From Pseudoxanthomonas sp. SE1 (GTDB lineage: Bacteria > Pseudomonadota > Gammaproteobacteria > Xanthomonadales > Xanthomonadaceae), in NCBI RefSeq assembly GCF_029542205.1, contig NZ_CP113783.1:248001-312000 (forward strand): a DNA stretch of 64,000 nucleotides, in the 5' to 3' direction. Every line of letters starts with the position of its first letter. The stretch's first letter is position 1. Positions 44,386-54,386 of the stretch are shown here, piece by piece. The notes below the pieces were generated by a model. The model was not told the DNA's origin. It saw only the letters and a list, made by a program, of their open reading frames with translations, and searched no databases. A program made the translations under genes and the position numbers.

Positions 44386-46068
44386 ATGAAACAGGGGTGG
44401 TGGTCGCTACTGCTGCTTCTGGCCCTGCTGCCGACGATGGATGTGCGAGGGGAGAACATCGCGCGCATTGATCGCATCCAGCCACTGGCGCTGGAGCAGC
44501 AGGCCGGACAGCGCGCCGGATTGTTCTCGGAACGCCGCTTCGACGACGGTGGCGCGACCGTGCGCGTGATCGGCAACGGTGAATGGCGCGTGGAACCCGC
44601 GCCGGGCGTGCGTCAGCCACTGCTGGTGTTCTATCACCCCTATACCGCCCGCGTGACGGTGCTGGACGAAGCGGAGGGCACGCCACGCCGGCGCGATATC
44701 TTCAGCGCCGATCTCGATCCGCAGTACAGCCGGCGTGCGCTGGTGTTCCCCTTGCAGGGCGACGGCCCGGTGTACGTGAAGGTGGAGGACGCGCGTTATC
44801 CGCTGCGCGTGGCCGTGGAGTCCGGCCCGTCCTATGCCGTCGCCGACCTGTGGCACGTGCGGCTGGTGTTGCCCGCGATCGGCGTTGTGCTGGGTGTCTC
44901 GCTGGCGGTGCTGCTGTTCTGGGCCGTGCTGCGCGAGCGCGTCTACCTGCTCTATGCCGGCGCCATGCTGTTCCAGCTGTTGTACGCCTTGTGCTCGTAT
45001 GGCGAAGCTTACGCATGGCCGGGCCTGTCCGTGCTGGCGCGCTTCGGTGCGCAGGGCATCTGGGGCACGGGCACGTTTGCGACCATCCTGCTCGTCTATC
45101 TGTGGCTCGACTACGCAGGCCTGCGCCAGGTCGCACCGCGCCTGGCATGGCTGATGCGCATCGTCGGCGCTTACGGCTGTGGCCTGACCCTGCTGCTGTT
45201 GCTGTCGCCGTGGCCTGCCGACAAGGCATGGTTCCCGGACATCGCCAACGCGCTTTTCCTGCTCACCAACGCCATCGCGCTGGCCACGCTGGTGGTGGCC
45301 TGGCGTCGCGGCCAGCGGCACGCGGCCTACGTGCTGATCGCATGGGTGCCGCTGCTGGTGTTCACCATGGCGCGCGCCCTGCGATTCAGTGCCGGCGAGC
45401 GCGCCGAGCCGTGGCTGGAATACGGCCTGCCCTGGGTGCTCGCCTTCACTGCCGTGGTGCTGGCGCTGGGCCTGGCCGACCGCATGCTGACCTTCCGCCG
45501 CGAGCGCGATCGCGCCAAGGCGCACGCCGAGCGCGACGGGCTGACGGGCGTGCTCAACCGGGGCGGCATCGAGCACCGCCTGGATTGGGCGCTGATCGAG
45601 CGGCAGCGCGAAGGCATCCCGGTCTCGCTGCTGTTCATCGACCTGGACCACTTCAAGCAGGTCAACGACCGTCACGGGCACGCCTTGGGCGATGCTTGCC
45701 TGCGTGCCGTGACGCGCGTGGTCAGCCAGCGCTTCCAGTACGGCGACCAGCTGGGCCGGCTGGGCGGCGAGGAATTCGTCCTGGTGCTGGCCGGCGTGGA
45801 GCTGCTGGCCGCGATCCGGTTCGGTGAAGAAGTCAGCGAGCGCATCCGTCGTGACTGTGCAAGCGTGGAAGGCGTACCCGTTGGCGTGACCGCCAGCATC
45901 GGCGCGGCGCAGGCACGCGACGGCGATACGGTGACCTCGCTGATTGCGCGTGCGGACCATGCCATGTACGCGGCCAAGCGCGCGGGCGGCGACCGCGTGG
46001 TGGGCGAAAACGCCCTCTCCGCCCCTTCATACAGCACGAAGGCGCCCGAAGGCGCCCCCGTGGAGTGA
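44386..46068 (+). CDS. Membrane diguanylate cyclase, 7TMR-DISM sensor with GGDEF domain
   Basis: A 560-residue signalling enzyme. After a signal peptide (MKQGWWSLLLLLALLPTMDV) comes a periplasmic 7TMR-DISM extracellular domain (about 25-150), seven membrane helices (about 160-375), a short coiled linker (FRRERDRAKAHAERDGLTGV) and a GGDEF domain with FIDLDHFKQVNDRHGHALGD and active-site GGEEF (about residue 460). It makes c-di-GMP from GTP. The inhibitory RxxD site expected just before the active site is absent (QYGD instead), so feedback inhibition may be lacking. A perfect Clp-type site lies upstream. Confidence 0.93.
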   Translation: MKQGWWSLLLLLALLPTMDVRGENIARIDRIQPLALEQQAGQRAGLFSERRFDDGGATVRVIGNGEWRVEPAPGVRQPLLVFYHPYTARVTVLDEAEGTPRRRDIFSADLDPQYSRRALVFPLQGDGPVYVKVEDARYPLRVAVESGPSYAVADLWHVRLVLPAIGVVLGVSLAVLLFWAVLRERVYLLYAGAMLFQLLYALCSYGEAYAWPGLSVLARFGAQGIWGTGTFATILLVYLWLDYAGLRQVAPRLAWLMRIVGAYGCGLTLLLLLSPWPADKAWFPDIANALFLLTNAIALATLVVAWRRGQRHAAYVLIAWVPLLVFTMARALRFSAGERAEPWLEYGLPWVLAFTAVVLALGLADRMLTFRRERDRAKAHAERDGLTGVLNRGGIEHRLDWALIERQREGIPVSLLFIDLDHFKQVNDRHGHALGDACLRAVTRVVSQRFQYGDQLGRLGGEEFVLVLAGVELLAAIRFGEEVSERIRRDCASVEGVPVGVTASIGAAQARDGDTVTSLIARADHAMYAAKRAGGDRVVGENALSAPSYSTKAPEGAPVE

Positions 46069-46084
46069 TGCCGCGCAGCGTGGC

Positions 46085-47344
46085 CTACTTCGAATACGCG
46101 CGCGGCAGCGGGCCGGCCTGCTGCAGGTAGCGGTCACGCAGTTCGGTCTGGCGCGACTTCATCGGGATCGAACGGCCACCCAGCCACACCTGCTCGGCGG
46201 TGTGCGCCACATCGAGCGGATCGCCGCTCCACAACACCAGGTCGGCCAGCTTGCCCGGCGCGATGGTGCCCACACGATCGCCCACGCCGAACGCCTCCGC
46301 CGGCACGCGGGTCAGGCCGGCCAGCCCGTCTTCCCACGGCAGGCCGTTGGCCACCGCATTGCCCGCCAGCTGGCGGATCTTGCGCGCGTTGTGCGAAGCA
46401 TCGCCGGCCTGCGAGAAGCTGACACCCACGCCTGCCGCGTCCAGCCGCGCCGCGTTCTCCAGCGTGGCGCCGATCTGGTCGAAGTCGGCCGGCAGGTCCG
46501 CAAGTGCATCGACGAACACCGGCACCTTCGCCTGCGCGAGTTGGGGCGCCAGCTTCCACGCCTCTGCACCACCGGCGATGGCGATCCGCACGTTCTCGCG
46601 CTGCGCCCAGCGCAGCAGCTGGCGGATGTCCGCCGCACGGTTCACCTGCACGACGATGCGGCCGTTGCCGGCGAGATAGCGCGCCAGCGTGGCGCGGCCG
46701 GCAGGCGTCAACAACGCATGCGGCGAATCCGCCGGCACGCGACCGCGCGCCTCGGCCACCATCTGGTCCAGCAGCATCCACTGCGCCGCGCGCGACTTGC
46801 CGCTCAGGTCCGTCGCACCGCCGCCCAGGCGCACGAACAGCGCACGCGGGCCGACCGGGTCGGCACTGCCGTCCAGCCGCACCACGCCACCCTGTCCGGC
46901 GATGAACGAGCCGCCCGTCGATGCCGCCAACACGGTGAAGCCGATGCCTTCCACGCGCGTCACCGGGATCACCACCGATGCCGGGTTGTAGGCCAGCGTC
47001 ACGTCGAACTCCGGCCGCATCGGCTGATCGGTCAACGTCACGGCCGCATCGACCGTGGACGACTCGCCCGACACCTCTTCGAGACCGATCTCGGTGATGC
47101 CACCGAAAAACGCCGGCGTCAGCGGACGGCCATTGGCATCCACCACCGTCGCGCCAGCGGGCGCTGCGATGCCACTGCCGACCGACTGCACCACGCCGTT
47201 CCGCACCAGCACATCGGCATTCTTCAGTGTGCCCTGTGCCCCGGCGGTGTGCACGGTGGCGTTGCGGATCAGCACATCCTGGGCGAGGGCAGCGAAGGAT
47301 GTGGACGCCAGTGCAGCCGTCAGCACCGCCACCCTCGCCGTCAC
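46085..47344 (-). CDS. Amidohydrolase-like protein lacking the metal-binding His pair
   Basis: A 419-residue exported protein of the imidazolonepropionase-like amidohydrolase family, seen in DVLIRNATVHTAG, GRPLTPAFFGGITEIGLEEV and the ending VGTIAPGKLADLVLWSGDPLD. The HxH motif of active members is replaced (FGGITEIG), and the later His ligands are missing, so it is probably not a metal hydrolase by itself. It follows an intact homologue on the same strand. The start is uncertain: GTG at 47344 lies inside a repeat, and GTG at 47332 or 47326 (after GCGAGGG) are alternatives. Signal peptide ALASTSFAALAQ is visible. Confidence 0.8.
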   Translation of the reverse strand: MTARVAVLTAALASTSFAALAQDVLIRNATVHTAGAQGTLKNADVLVRNGVVQSVGSGIAAPAGATVVDANGRPLTPAFFGGITEIGLEEVSGESSTVDAAVTLTDQPMRPEFDVTLAYNPASVVIPVTRVEGIGFTVLAASTGGSFIAGQGGVVRLDGSADPVGPRALFVRLGGGATDLSGKSRAAQWMLLDQMVAEARGRVPADSPHALLTPAGRATLARYLAGNGRIVVQVNRAADIRQLLRWAQRENVRIAIAGGAEAWKLAPQLAQAKVPVFVDALADLPADFDQIGATLENAARLDAAGVGVSFSQAGDASHNARKIRQLAGNAVANGLPWEDGLAGLTRVPAEAFGVGDRVGTIAPGKLADLVLWSGDPLDVAHTAEQVWLGGRSIPMKSRQTELRDRYLQQAGPLPRAYSK

Positions 47345-47448
47345 CCCAGCGAATGCCGGGATCCATTCTGCTTTTGCTCTTGATGCTGCTCTTCCCTTCG
47401 ATCCGAAGGGCAGGAGCCACATGGATCCCAGTGTTCGCTGGGATGACG
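47340..47448. repeat. CATTCC-type paired palindrome between the two amidohydrolase genes (copy 2)
   Basis: Contains the GGGATCCATTCTGC and ATGGATCCCAGTGTTCGCTG blocks matching copy 1 at 6175-6258, plus an inserted hairpin CCCTTCGATCCGAAGGG in the middle. Its left end overlaps the presumed GTG start of the downstream gene, and it fills most of the 128-bp gap. Confidence 0.75.
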
Positions 47449-47472
47449 GCGGAAAACTACGACGGACGGGAC

Positions 47473-48894
<1,422 letters not shown>

Positions 48895-49007
48895 GGTGTA
48901 TCCCCTGGAAGAGAAGCGAAACCTAACCGGCCCGGGCGCACTCTGCCAAGTGCGCGCGTCGCAGTCGTGCCAGAATCGCCGCAAACAACAAGAAGAAGAG
49001 GAACCCC

Positions 49008-49784
49008 ATGAAAGACAAGAGCGAAATCGTCGAAAACTGGCTGCCGCGCTACACCGGCGTGCCGCTGGACCAGTTCGGCGAGCATGTGCTGCTGACCAAC
49101 TTCGGCGGCTACCTCAATGTGTTCTCGCAGCTCACCGGCGCGCCCATCGTCGGCCTGGACCGGCCGATGGCCAGCGCCACCGCCGACGGCATCACCATGA
49201 TCAACTTCGGCATGGGCAGCCCCAATGCCGCGACGATGATGGACCTGCTGTCGGCCACCATGCCCAAGGCGGTGCTGTTCCTGGGCAAGTGCGGCGGCCT
49301 GAAGCGCAAGAACCAGCTGGGCGACCTGGTGCTGCCCATCGCGGCCATCCGCGGCGAAGGCACGAGCAACGATTACCTGCTGCCGGAAGTGCCGGCGCTG
49401 CCGGCGTTCGCATTGCAGCGTGCGGTCTCCACGATGATCCGCGACCTCGGCCACGACTACTGGACCGGCACGGTGTACACCACCAATCGCCGTGTGTGGG
49501 AACACGACGTCGCCTTCAAGGAACGCCTGCGCGCGATGCGTTGCATGGCCATCGACATGGAAACCGCCACCGTCTTCGCCGCCGGCTTCGCCAACCGCAT
49601 CCCCTGCGGCGCGCTGCTGCTGGTCAGCGACCAGCCGATGATCCCCGAAGGCGTGAAGACCGAAGCCAGCGATGCCAAGGTCAGCTCGTCATTCGTCGAG
49701 AACCACATCACCGTGGGCATCGAAGCGCTGAAGCTGATCCGGCGGAATGGCAAGTCGGTGCGGCATTTGCGGTTTGATGAGTGA
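49008..49784 (+). CDS. amn: AMP nucleosidase, short form
   Basis: A 258-residue nucleoside phosphorylase-fold enzyme predicted to split AMP into adenine and ribose-5-phosphate. It has INFGMGSPNAATMMDLLSA, FLGKCGGLKRKNQLGDLVLP, the acidic substrate motif CMAIDMETATVFAAGFAN and SDQPMIPEGVKT. It matches the catalytic half of E. coli Amn and lacks the approximately 200-residue N-terminal regulatory domain. The ATG at 49008 follows AGAGGAACCCC. Its end overlaps or abuts possible starts of the next gene. Confidence 0.88.
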   Translation: MKDKSEIVENWLPRYTGVPLDQFGEHVLLTNFGGYLNVFSQLTGAPIVGLDRPMASATADGITMINFGMGSPNAATMMDLLSATMPKAVLFLGKCGGLKRKNQLGDLVLPIAAIRGEGTSNDYLLPEVPALPAFALQRAVSTMIRDLGHDYWTGTVYTTNRRVWEHDVAFKERLRAMRCMAIDMETATVFAAGFANRIPCGALLLVSDQPMIPEGVKTEASDAKVSSSFVENHITVGIEALKLIRRNGKSVRHLRFDE

Positions 49785-49788
49785 CGGG

Positions 49789-51105
49789 ATGGTCGCGGCG
49801 ATGCGCGTGCCGTCTGTTTCGTTGACGATGATGCTCGCCGGCACCATCGCACTTGCCGGGTGCGCATCGCTCCGGCACGACAGCACAGTACCGCCCGACA
49901 TCGAAATCAGCGCCATAGCCGTCGATGCGGCATCCGGCAGCGGCACGGTAGTCGTCACCAATCATGCTCGAAGGCGCGTACTGATACGCACCAATGACCT
50001 GGTATGGCAGGGTGACGCGACGATCCGGCGCGTGCCACGACCGAACCTGGATTTCGGCGACGACGCCATCGTGCTGACGCACGATGCGCGCCTTGGTGCG
50101 GGGGAATCGCGCGAGTACATGGTCACGCCCGCGATGGGTGCATTGCGCCGCGATCATCCCGCCGTCCATGTGTGCTGGGACAACCGGAACTGGACATGCG
50201 AGGACTACTGGCTGGTGCCCGCCAAGGCGTCGTGGAGCACCCTGATCGGGAACGACCGCCCGCTGACGTGGATCACAGCAGTCCACGCCCGTCTCCAGGA
50301 GGTGGAGAAGCAGACGGCAGACGATGCCCGCGAGCGCGCACGGCAAATGGCGGAGACTTTCGATCGCGATCTCGCGGCCGTCTACGCGCCAGCGCGACTG
50401 GCAACCGCGACCGACGAGGAGGTGGAACAACTGTTCCAGGCCGCCAACCGGGTGGTCTTCTATGCCCACGAGCCGCGCCATGCAACGCTGCTTGCGCACA
50501 CGGCCGACATGCTGGAGACGCGCTCGTTGCTGACCGACAAGCACCGCCGCGACCTCTACCGCGGCTGGGTGGTGACGCGGCGCTTCGAGCAGGCCAATGC
50601 GCTGGCGCGTGCGCATCCCGCGCTGCAACTGCCGGTGTTGCCGCCCGTCCCCATGGCCGGTAGTGCTGCCGCCGGGCAGGTCGTGGTGTGGCGACCGGCA
50701 GACGATGCCGAAACGCTGTCGGCGCAGACCGTCGACCTGGACGCGCCAACGCGGGTGGTCGTGCTGTCGCATCCACGCTGTGGATTCTCGCAGCGCGCCA
50801 TCGCCGCGATCGAAGCCGATCCCGCACTGTCCGCACGGTTGCATGACGCCTTGTGGCTGGCGCCACCCAATGGCTCGCTTGACCTGGCCGACGTACAGGC
50901 GTGGAACCGCGTGCATCCTGGCGCCCGATTGAGTTATGCGGTGGCCATGCACGACTGGCCGCAGTTCGACAGCTGGGCGACACCGGTGTTCTATTTCATG
51001 CGCGAAGGACGCGTCGTCGCGACCGTCACGGGTTGGCCGAAGGAAGGCCGTGCACGTGAGCTTCATCAGGCCTTCGCTCAGATGGACGCCCTGGAAGATC
51101 CCTGA
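49789..51105 (+). CDS. Lipoprotein with C-terminal thioredoxin-like domain (CGFS)
   Basis: A 438-residue predicted lipoprotein (LAGCASL lipobox, Cys about residue 25). Residues 26-140 form a beta-rich domain with two Cys (VHVCWDNRNWTCEDYW). The middle is helical and resembles a repeat of TPR/coiled type. The C-terminal domain is thioredoxin-like: VVLSHPRCGFSQRAIAAI with a CGFS site, and cis-Pro in SWATPVFYFM. A single active Cys suggests monothiol or non-redox function. I recognise no named family. ATGs at 49777, 49789 and 49801 all give the same lipoprotein; it is tightly linked to amn. Confidence 0.72.
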   Translation: MVAAMRVPSVSLTMMLAGTIALAGCASLRHDSTVPPDIEISAIAVDAASGSGTVVVTNHARRRVLIRTNDLVWQGDATIRRVPRPNLDFGDDAIVLTHDARLGAGESREYMVTPAMGALRRDHPAVHVCWDNRNWTCEDYWLVPAKASWSTLIGNDRPLTWITAVHARLQEVEKQTADDARERARQMAETFDRDLAAVYAPARLATATDEEVEQLFQAANRVVFYAHEPRHATLLAHTADMLETRSLLTDKHRRDLYRGWVVTRRFEQANALARAHPALQLPVLPPVPMAGSAAAGQVVVWRPADDAETLSAQTVDLDAPTRVVVLSHPRCGFSQRAIAAIEADPALSARLHDALWLAPPNGSLDLADVQAWNRVHPGARLSYAVAMHDWPQFDSWATPVFYFMREGRVVATVTGWPKEGRARELHQAFAQMDALEDP

Positions 51106-51130
51106 AGAGACAAGCGCGGAGGACAGCATC

Positions 51131-51637
51131 ATGTGCAAGCGATGGTTAGGAGTGGCGTTGGCGATGTCACTGGCAGGCGTGGCCGCGGCGGCCGAGTCGC
51201 CCGCCGACACCGAAGCCCGCAACGCCGCCGCCGGATTCGCCATCACCACCAGCCTCACGTTGCTGGAAGCGCTGGGCCAGCAGTGCGGCACGTACGAAGG
51301 CGAGACCGGCAGCCAGGCGCGGGCCGCGCTGCAGGGCTGGCAGCAGCGCAATCACCGCTACCTGGAGCCCTCACTGCAGCGCGTGCTGATGCTGACCGAT
51401 GCCGTCACGGCGGCCGGGGGAGAAGCGGAAGGCAAGGCGTTCGCCGATGCACGCAGGGCGGAGTTCACCGGTGCCGCGCGCAAGGCGCTGCTGGAGATGT
51501 TTCCCGACGGTGGGGTGACCCAGGCGGCGTGTGCGCGTATCGCGGCGGCCACCGGGGAAGGCGCCTACGACTACCGCCAGCACGCCGAATTCTTTGCGAC
51601 ACTGCAAGTCATGCAGCAAGGGAGCAAAGCGAAATGA
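51131..51637 (+). CDS. Hypothetical exported protein
   Basis: A 168-residue periplasmic protein of unknown function. The signal peptide is MCKRWLGVALAMSLAGVAAA with cleavage before ESPAD. The mature part is helical, Ala-rich, with two Cys (LGQQCGTYEGE, TQAACARIAAATGEGAYD) that could pair. The ATG follows GCGGAGGACAGC, a strong ribosome site. It is 25 bp after the thioredoxin-like lipoprotein and overlaps the next gene by four bases, so the three are an operon. Confidence 0.78.
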   Translation: MCKRWLGVALAMSLAGVAAAAESPADTEARNAAAGFAITTSLTLLEALGQQCGTYEGETGSQARAALQGWQQRNHRYLEPSLQRVLMLTDAVTAAGGEAEGKAFADARRAEFTGAARKALLEMFPDGGVTQAACARIAAATGEGAYDYRQHAEFFATLQVMQQGSKAK

Positions 51638-52182
51638 CCCCCGACATGCCGTCGCAGGACGTCATCACCTTCTGGAAGAACGCCGGCTACGAGAAATGGT
51701 TCTCGCGCGACGATACGTTCGACGCCGAGTTCGACCAGCGTTTCCGCGGGCTGCATTTCCGCGCGGCGCGACGGGAGCTGGAAGGCTGGATGGGCGATGC
51801 CGAAGGCGCGCTGGCGCTGGTGCTGCTGCTGGACCAGTTCCCGCGCAACTGCTTCCGGCAGAGTGCGCATTCCTACGCCACCGACGGCCTGGCGCGGCAC
51901 TACGCCGACCGTGCCGTCGGGGCCGGCTTCGACACCCAGGTCGATCCCGCGCTGAAGATCTTCTTCTACATGCCGTTCGAGCACTCGGAATCGCTCGATG
52001 ACCAGCAGCGGTCGCTCGACCTGTTCCGCGCCCATGGCAACGACGAGTACATGAAGTACGCGCAGCTGCACTACGACCTGATCGCACGGTTCGGCCGTTT
52101 CCCGCACCGCAACGAGGCGATGGGGCGCACATCGACGCAGGAAGAGCGTGACTACCTGGCGACGGGTGGGTTCGCCGGGTGA
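51634..52182 (+). CDS. DUF924 family protein
   Basis: A 182-residue cytoplasmic helical protein of the DUF924 (TPR-like) family: DVITFWKNAGYEKWFSRDDT near the start, ALALVLLLDQFPRNCFRQSA in the middle, then IFFYMPFEHSESLDDQQRSL and FPHRNEAMGRTST at the end. These stretches are diagnostic of the family, whose role is unknown. The ATG overlaps the preceding stop (ATGA). The stop is followed one base later by a GTAG repeat. Confidence 0.87.
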   Translation: MTPDMPSQDVITFWKNAGYEKWFSRDDTFDAEFDQRFRGLHFRAARRELEGWMGDAEGALALVLLLDQFPRNCFRQSAHSYATDGLARHYADRAVGAGFDTQVDPALKIFFYMPFEHSESLDDQQRSLDLFRAHGNDEYMKYAQLHYDLIARFGRFPHRNEAMGRTSTQEERDYLATGGFAG

Positions 52183-52183
52183 C

Positions 52184-52280
52184 GTAGGGTGGGCCCCGGC
52201 CCACCGTCGCGACGCAGCGTGACAGCATGACCCTGCCAAGGTTTTGACCTTCCGTGGTGGTGGGCCGGGGCCCACCCTAC
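52184..52280. repeat. GTAG-type REP pair, GGTGGGC core, one base after DUF924 stop
   Basis: GTAGGGTGGGCCCCGGCCCA at the left and TGGGCCGGGGCCCACCCTAC at the right are inverses of each other around about 55 bp. The same core appears in the right half of the repeat at 41983-42049. Confidence 0.85.
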
Positions 52281-52306
52281 AGGGTCGCTCCCCTACATTT
52301 CCCACG

Positions 52307-52333
52307 AAAAAGGCGGGCCGAAGCCCGCCTTTT
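52307..52333. terminator. Bidirectional terminator downstream of the glutaredoxin-rhodanese fusion
   Basis: AGGCGGGC-CGAA-GCCCGCCT is a perfect 8-bp stem with an A-tract on one side and TTTTC on the other. It lies 22 bp beyond the stop of the leftward fusion gene. Confidence 0.85.
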
Positions 52334-52354
52334 CTGTGTCTGCGAAGACGCCGC

Positions 52355-53284
52355 TCAGTACTTGCTGAGCGTGCCGTCCACGTCGTCGGCCCACGCGTTG
52401 ATGCCGCCGGTGATGTTGCTGACGTTGGCGAAGCCGAGGGCACGGAATTCTTCAGCAGCCTGCTGGCTGCGGCCACCGCTGCGGCACAGGAACGCGATGG
52501 CCGTGTCCTTCGGCAACGCTTCCAGCTCGGCGCGGCCGTTGCCGTCGAAAGTCTTGAACGGCAGCTTCACCGAGGCGATGGCGCGTTCGTCGGCCGGGCG
52601 GACATCGACCAGCAGCACTTCGCTGGCGCGGACCTTCGCATCGGCGTCCATCGGCGACAGTGCCTGCACCGGCTTGGGCGCGTTGGGGTTGTCGATGGCC
52701 AGGCCCTTGCCGCGGATGTCGTCCACCCAGTCGATGGTGATGCCGTCGGCGCGGCGCGCGCTGGCCAGGTCGAATTGAACGCGCACGCCGTTGGATTCGC
52801 TGGCGATGGCGTTGGCGTCGAACTGCGCCAGCTGGAAGTTCGGCTGGAATTGCGCATTGATCGACAGCGCCAGCGCGGCGCCCGGGCCGGCGTCGGCCAC
52901 CGCGTTCTGCAGCATCTCGGCGGCGGCCGCGGTGATGGTGATCGCCGGAGGCGTGCGGTCGGGGGCCTGCAGGCCCAGCACGGTGGCCAATTCGCCGGAG
53001 TTGGTCATCTGCTCGATGATGTCGCTGCCGCCGACCAGTTCGCCGTCGATGTACAGCTGCGGGATGGTCGGCCAGTCGCCGTAGACCTTGATGCCTTCGC
53101 GGATCTCCTGGTCGGCCAGCACGTTGACGTGGGCATAGTCCACGCCCAGCGCCGACAGCGCGCCCACCGCCTTGGCCGAGAAGCCGCACTGCGGCATGGT
53201 CGGCTGGCCCTTCATGAACAGCACCACGCGGTTGGACTGCAGGAGGGATTCGATGCGCGAGCGCAGGGCGGGATCAAGGGACAT
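52355..53284 (-). CDS. Monothiol glutaredoxin / IscA-like / rhodanese three-domain fusion
   Basis: A 309-residue cytoplasmic protein of three parts. Residues 1-105 are a Grx4-type monothiol glutaredoxin: MKGQPTMPQCGFSAKAVGAL with Cys33, WPTIPQLYIDGELVGGSDII for glutathione and Fe-S binding. Residues about 113-205 look like an A-type carrier (IscA/HesB) fold (PAITITAAAAEMLQNAV, VQFDLASARRADGITIDWVD) but without its Cys. Residues about 215-309 are a rhodanese with active-site LCRSGGRSQQAA. The combination suggests a role in Fe-S cluster handling with sulfur transfer. The start at 53284 gives the usual Grx N-terminus. A strong terminator follows. Confidence 0.88.
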   Translation of the reverse strand: MSLDPALRSRIESLLQSNRVVLFMKGQPTMPQCGFSAKAVGALSALGVDYAHVNVLADQEIREGIKVYGDWPTIPQLYIDGELVGGSDIIEQMTNSGELATVLGLQAPDRTPPAITITAAAAEMLQNAVADAGPGAALALSINAQFQPNFQLAQFDANAIASESNGVRVQFDLASARRADGITIDWVDDIRGKGLAIDNPNAPKPVQALSPMDADAKVRASEVLLVDVRPADERAIASVKLPFKTFDGNGRAELEALPKDTAIAFLCRSGGRSQQAAEEFRALGFANVSNITGGINAWADDVDGTLSKY

Positions 53285-53350
53285 GGACAGGCACCGGTAA
53301 GCGTGAAGGACGAGCGGAAGGGGATTTTACGCCCCGTGGCATCATGGGGC

Positions 53351-54160
53351 ATGACCACGCCGGGAACACTGCATCGTCCGCCACGCCGTCCCGGCCTGAT
53401 ATTGGGCCTGCTGGCGCTGTCGCAAGTGGGCGTGGCCTGGCTGTGGTGGCGCTTCGGCTGGACCGCCGGCCTGCCCGCGATGCTGGCGACGCACCTGCTG
53501 GTGGTCTGGGCCACCCTTTACCCGCGTGCCACCCTCTTCTGCCCCGCGCTGTCGCGACTGCCCACACATGCGCGCGTGGTGTGGCTGACCATCGATGACG
53601 GTCCCTCCATCGACACCCCCGCTCTGCTGGACTTGCTGGACAGGCACGGCGCGAAGGCGACCTTCTTCGTGGTGGGTGAGCGCGCGTTGGCGCAGCCGGC
53701 GATGGTGCAGGCCATCCGCGACCGTGGCCACGGGATCGGCAACCACAGTGCCACGCATCCGGACACACGGTTCTGGCGGCTGGGGCCGGGCGCGCTGGAG
53801 TATGAGATCGGCCAGAACCAGTCCATCCTGACTGCGATCACCGGCGACACGCCGCGCTGGTACCGCAGCGTGGTGGGCATGACCAACCCCTTCGTCGGCC
53901 TGTCGCTGAAGCGCCACGGCCTGGCGAGGGTGGCGTGGAGTGCACGGGGTTTCGATGGCGTCGATTGCCAGCTGGAGCAGGTGCTGGCGCGCATCACCCG
54001 CGACATCCAACCCGGCGCCATCGTGTTGCTGCACGAAGGCGCGGCGCACGGCCACAACGTGGCGATCCTGGCGCGGCTGCTGGCATGGCTGGATGCGGAG
54101 GGCTATCGCGCTGTGTTGCCGGAATCGGATGCGCGGCCGCTGGTAGCCGCCGCCGCGTAG
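53351..54160 (+). CDS. Polysaccharide deacetylase (NodB-like), membrane-anchored
   Basis: A 269-residue protein with two N-terminal hydrophobic segments (about 15-35 and 40-58) and a NodB-type deacetylase domain: VVWLTIDDGPSIDTPALLDL (metal-binding Asp-Asp), GHGIGNHSATHPDTRFW (HxxxH) and GAIVLLHEGAAHG at the end. It should remove acetyl groups from a GlcNAc-containing lipid or polymer at the membrane. The ATG at 53351 is chosen because upstream open frame crosses the divergent gene and repeats. A link to the lipid A genes is possible but not shown. Confidence 0.85.
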   Translation: MTTPGTLHRPPRRPGLILGLLALSQVGVAWLWWRFGWTAGLPAMLATHLLVVWATLYPRATLFCPALSRLPTHARVVWLTIDDGPSIDTPALLDLLDRHGAKATFFVVGERALAQPAMVQAIRDRGHGIGNHSATHPDTRFWRLGPGALEYEIGQNQSILTAITGDTPRWYRSVVGMTNPFVGLSLKRHGLARVAWSARGFDGVDCQLEQVLARITRDIQPGAIVLLHEGAAHGHNVAILARLLAWLDAEGYRAVLPESDARPLVAAAA

Positions 54161-54253
54161 CGTGCGCTGTGCGCACGACGCATGGATCTGTCGCCACGCG
54201 TCGTGGGCATGGCGAACGCTACGCTGGCGACCGCGCAGCCGGTGGGTCTGAAT

Positions 54254-54366
54254 CCTTCTCCCTCCGGGAGAAGGTGACGCCCAGCGTCGGATGAGGGTCG
54301 GCGATGCAGGAAACTGCCCGATGCTCCGACCCTCACCCCAACCCCTCTCCCGGCGGGAGAGGGGCT
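54254..54366. repeat. Long CCTTCTCCC/GGGAGAGGGG repeat, first of two tandem copies
   Basis: Begins CCTTCTCCCTCCGGGAGAAG and ends CCCCTCTCCCGGCGGGAGAG plus GGGCT, with CGGATGAGGGT and ACCCTCACCCCAACC inside. The gene-free stretch 54161-54500 (340 bp) consists of a short GC-rich spacer and these two copies; nothing else is seen in it. Confidence 0.85.
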
Positions 54367-54386
54367 CTGATCGAGACCGCTTGAAT

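Noticed and set aside
44204..44389. A 61-codon open frame before the diguanylate cyclase
   Set aside because: It spans the Clp-type site, is Cys/Arg-rich without family likeness, and overlaps the cyclase start.
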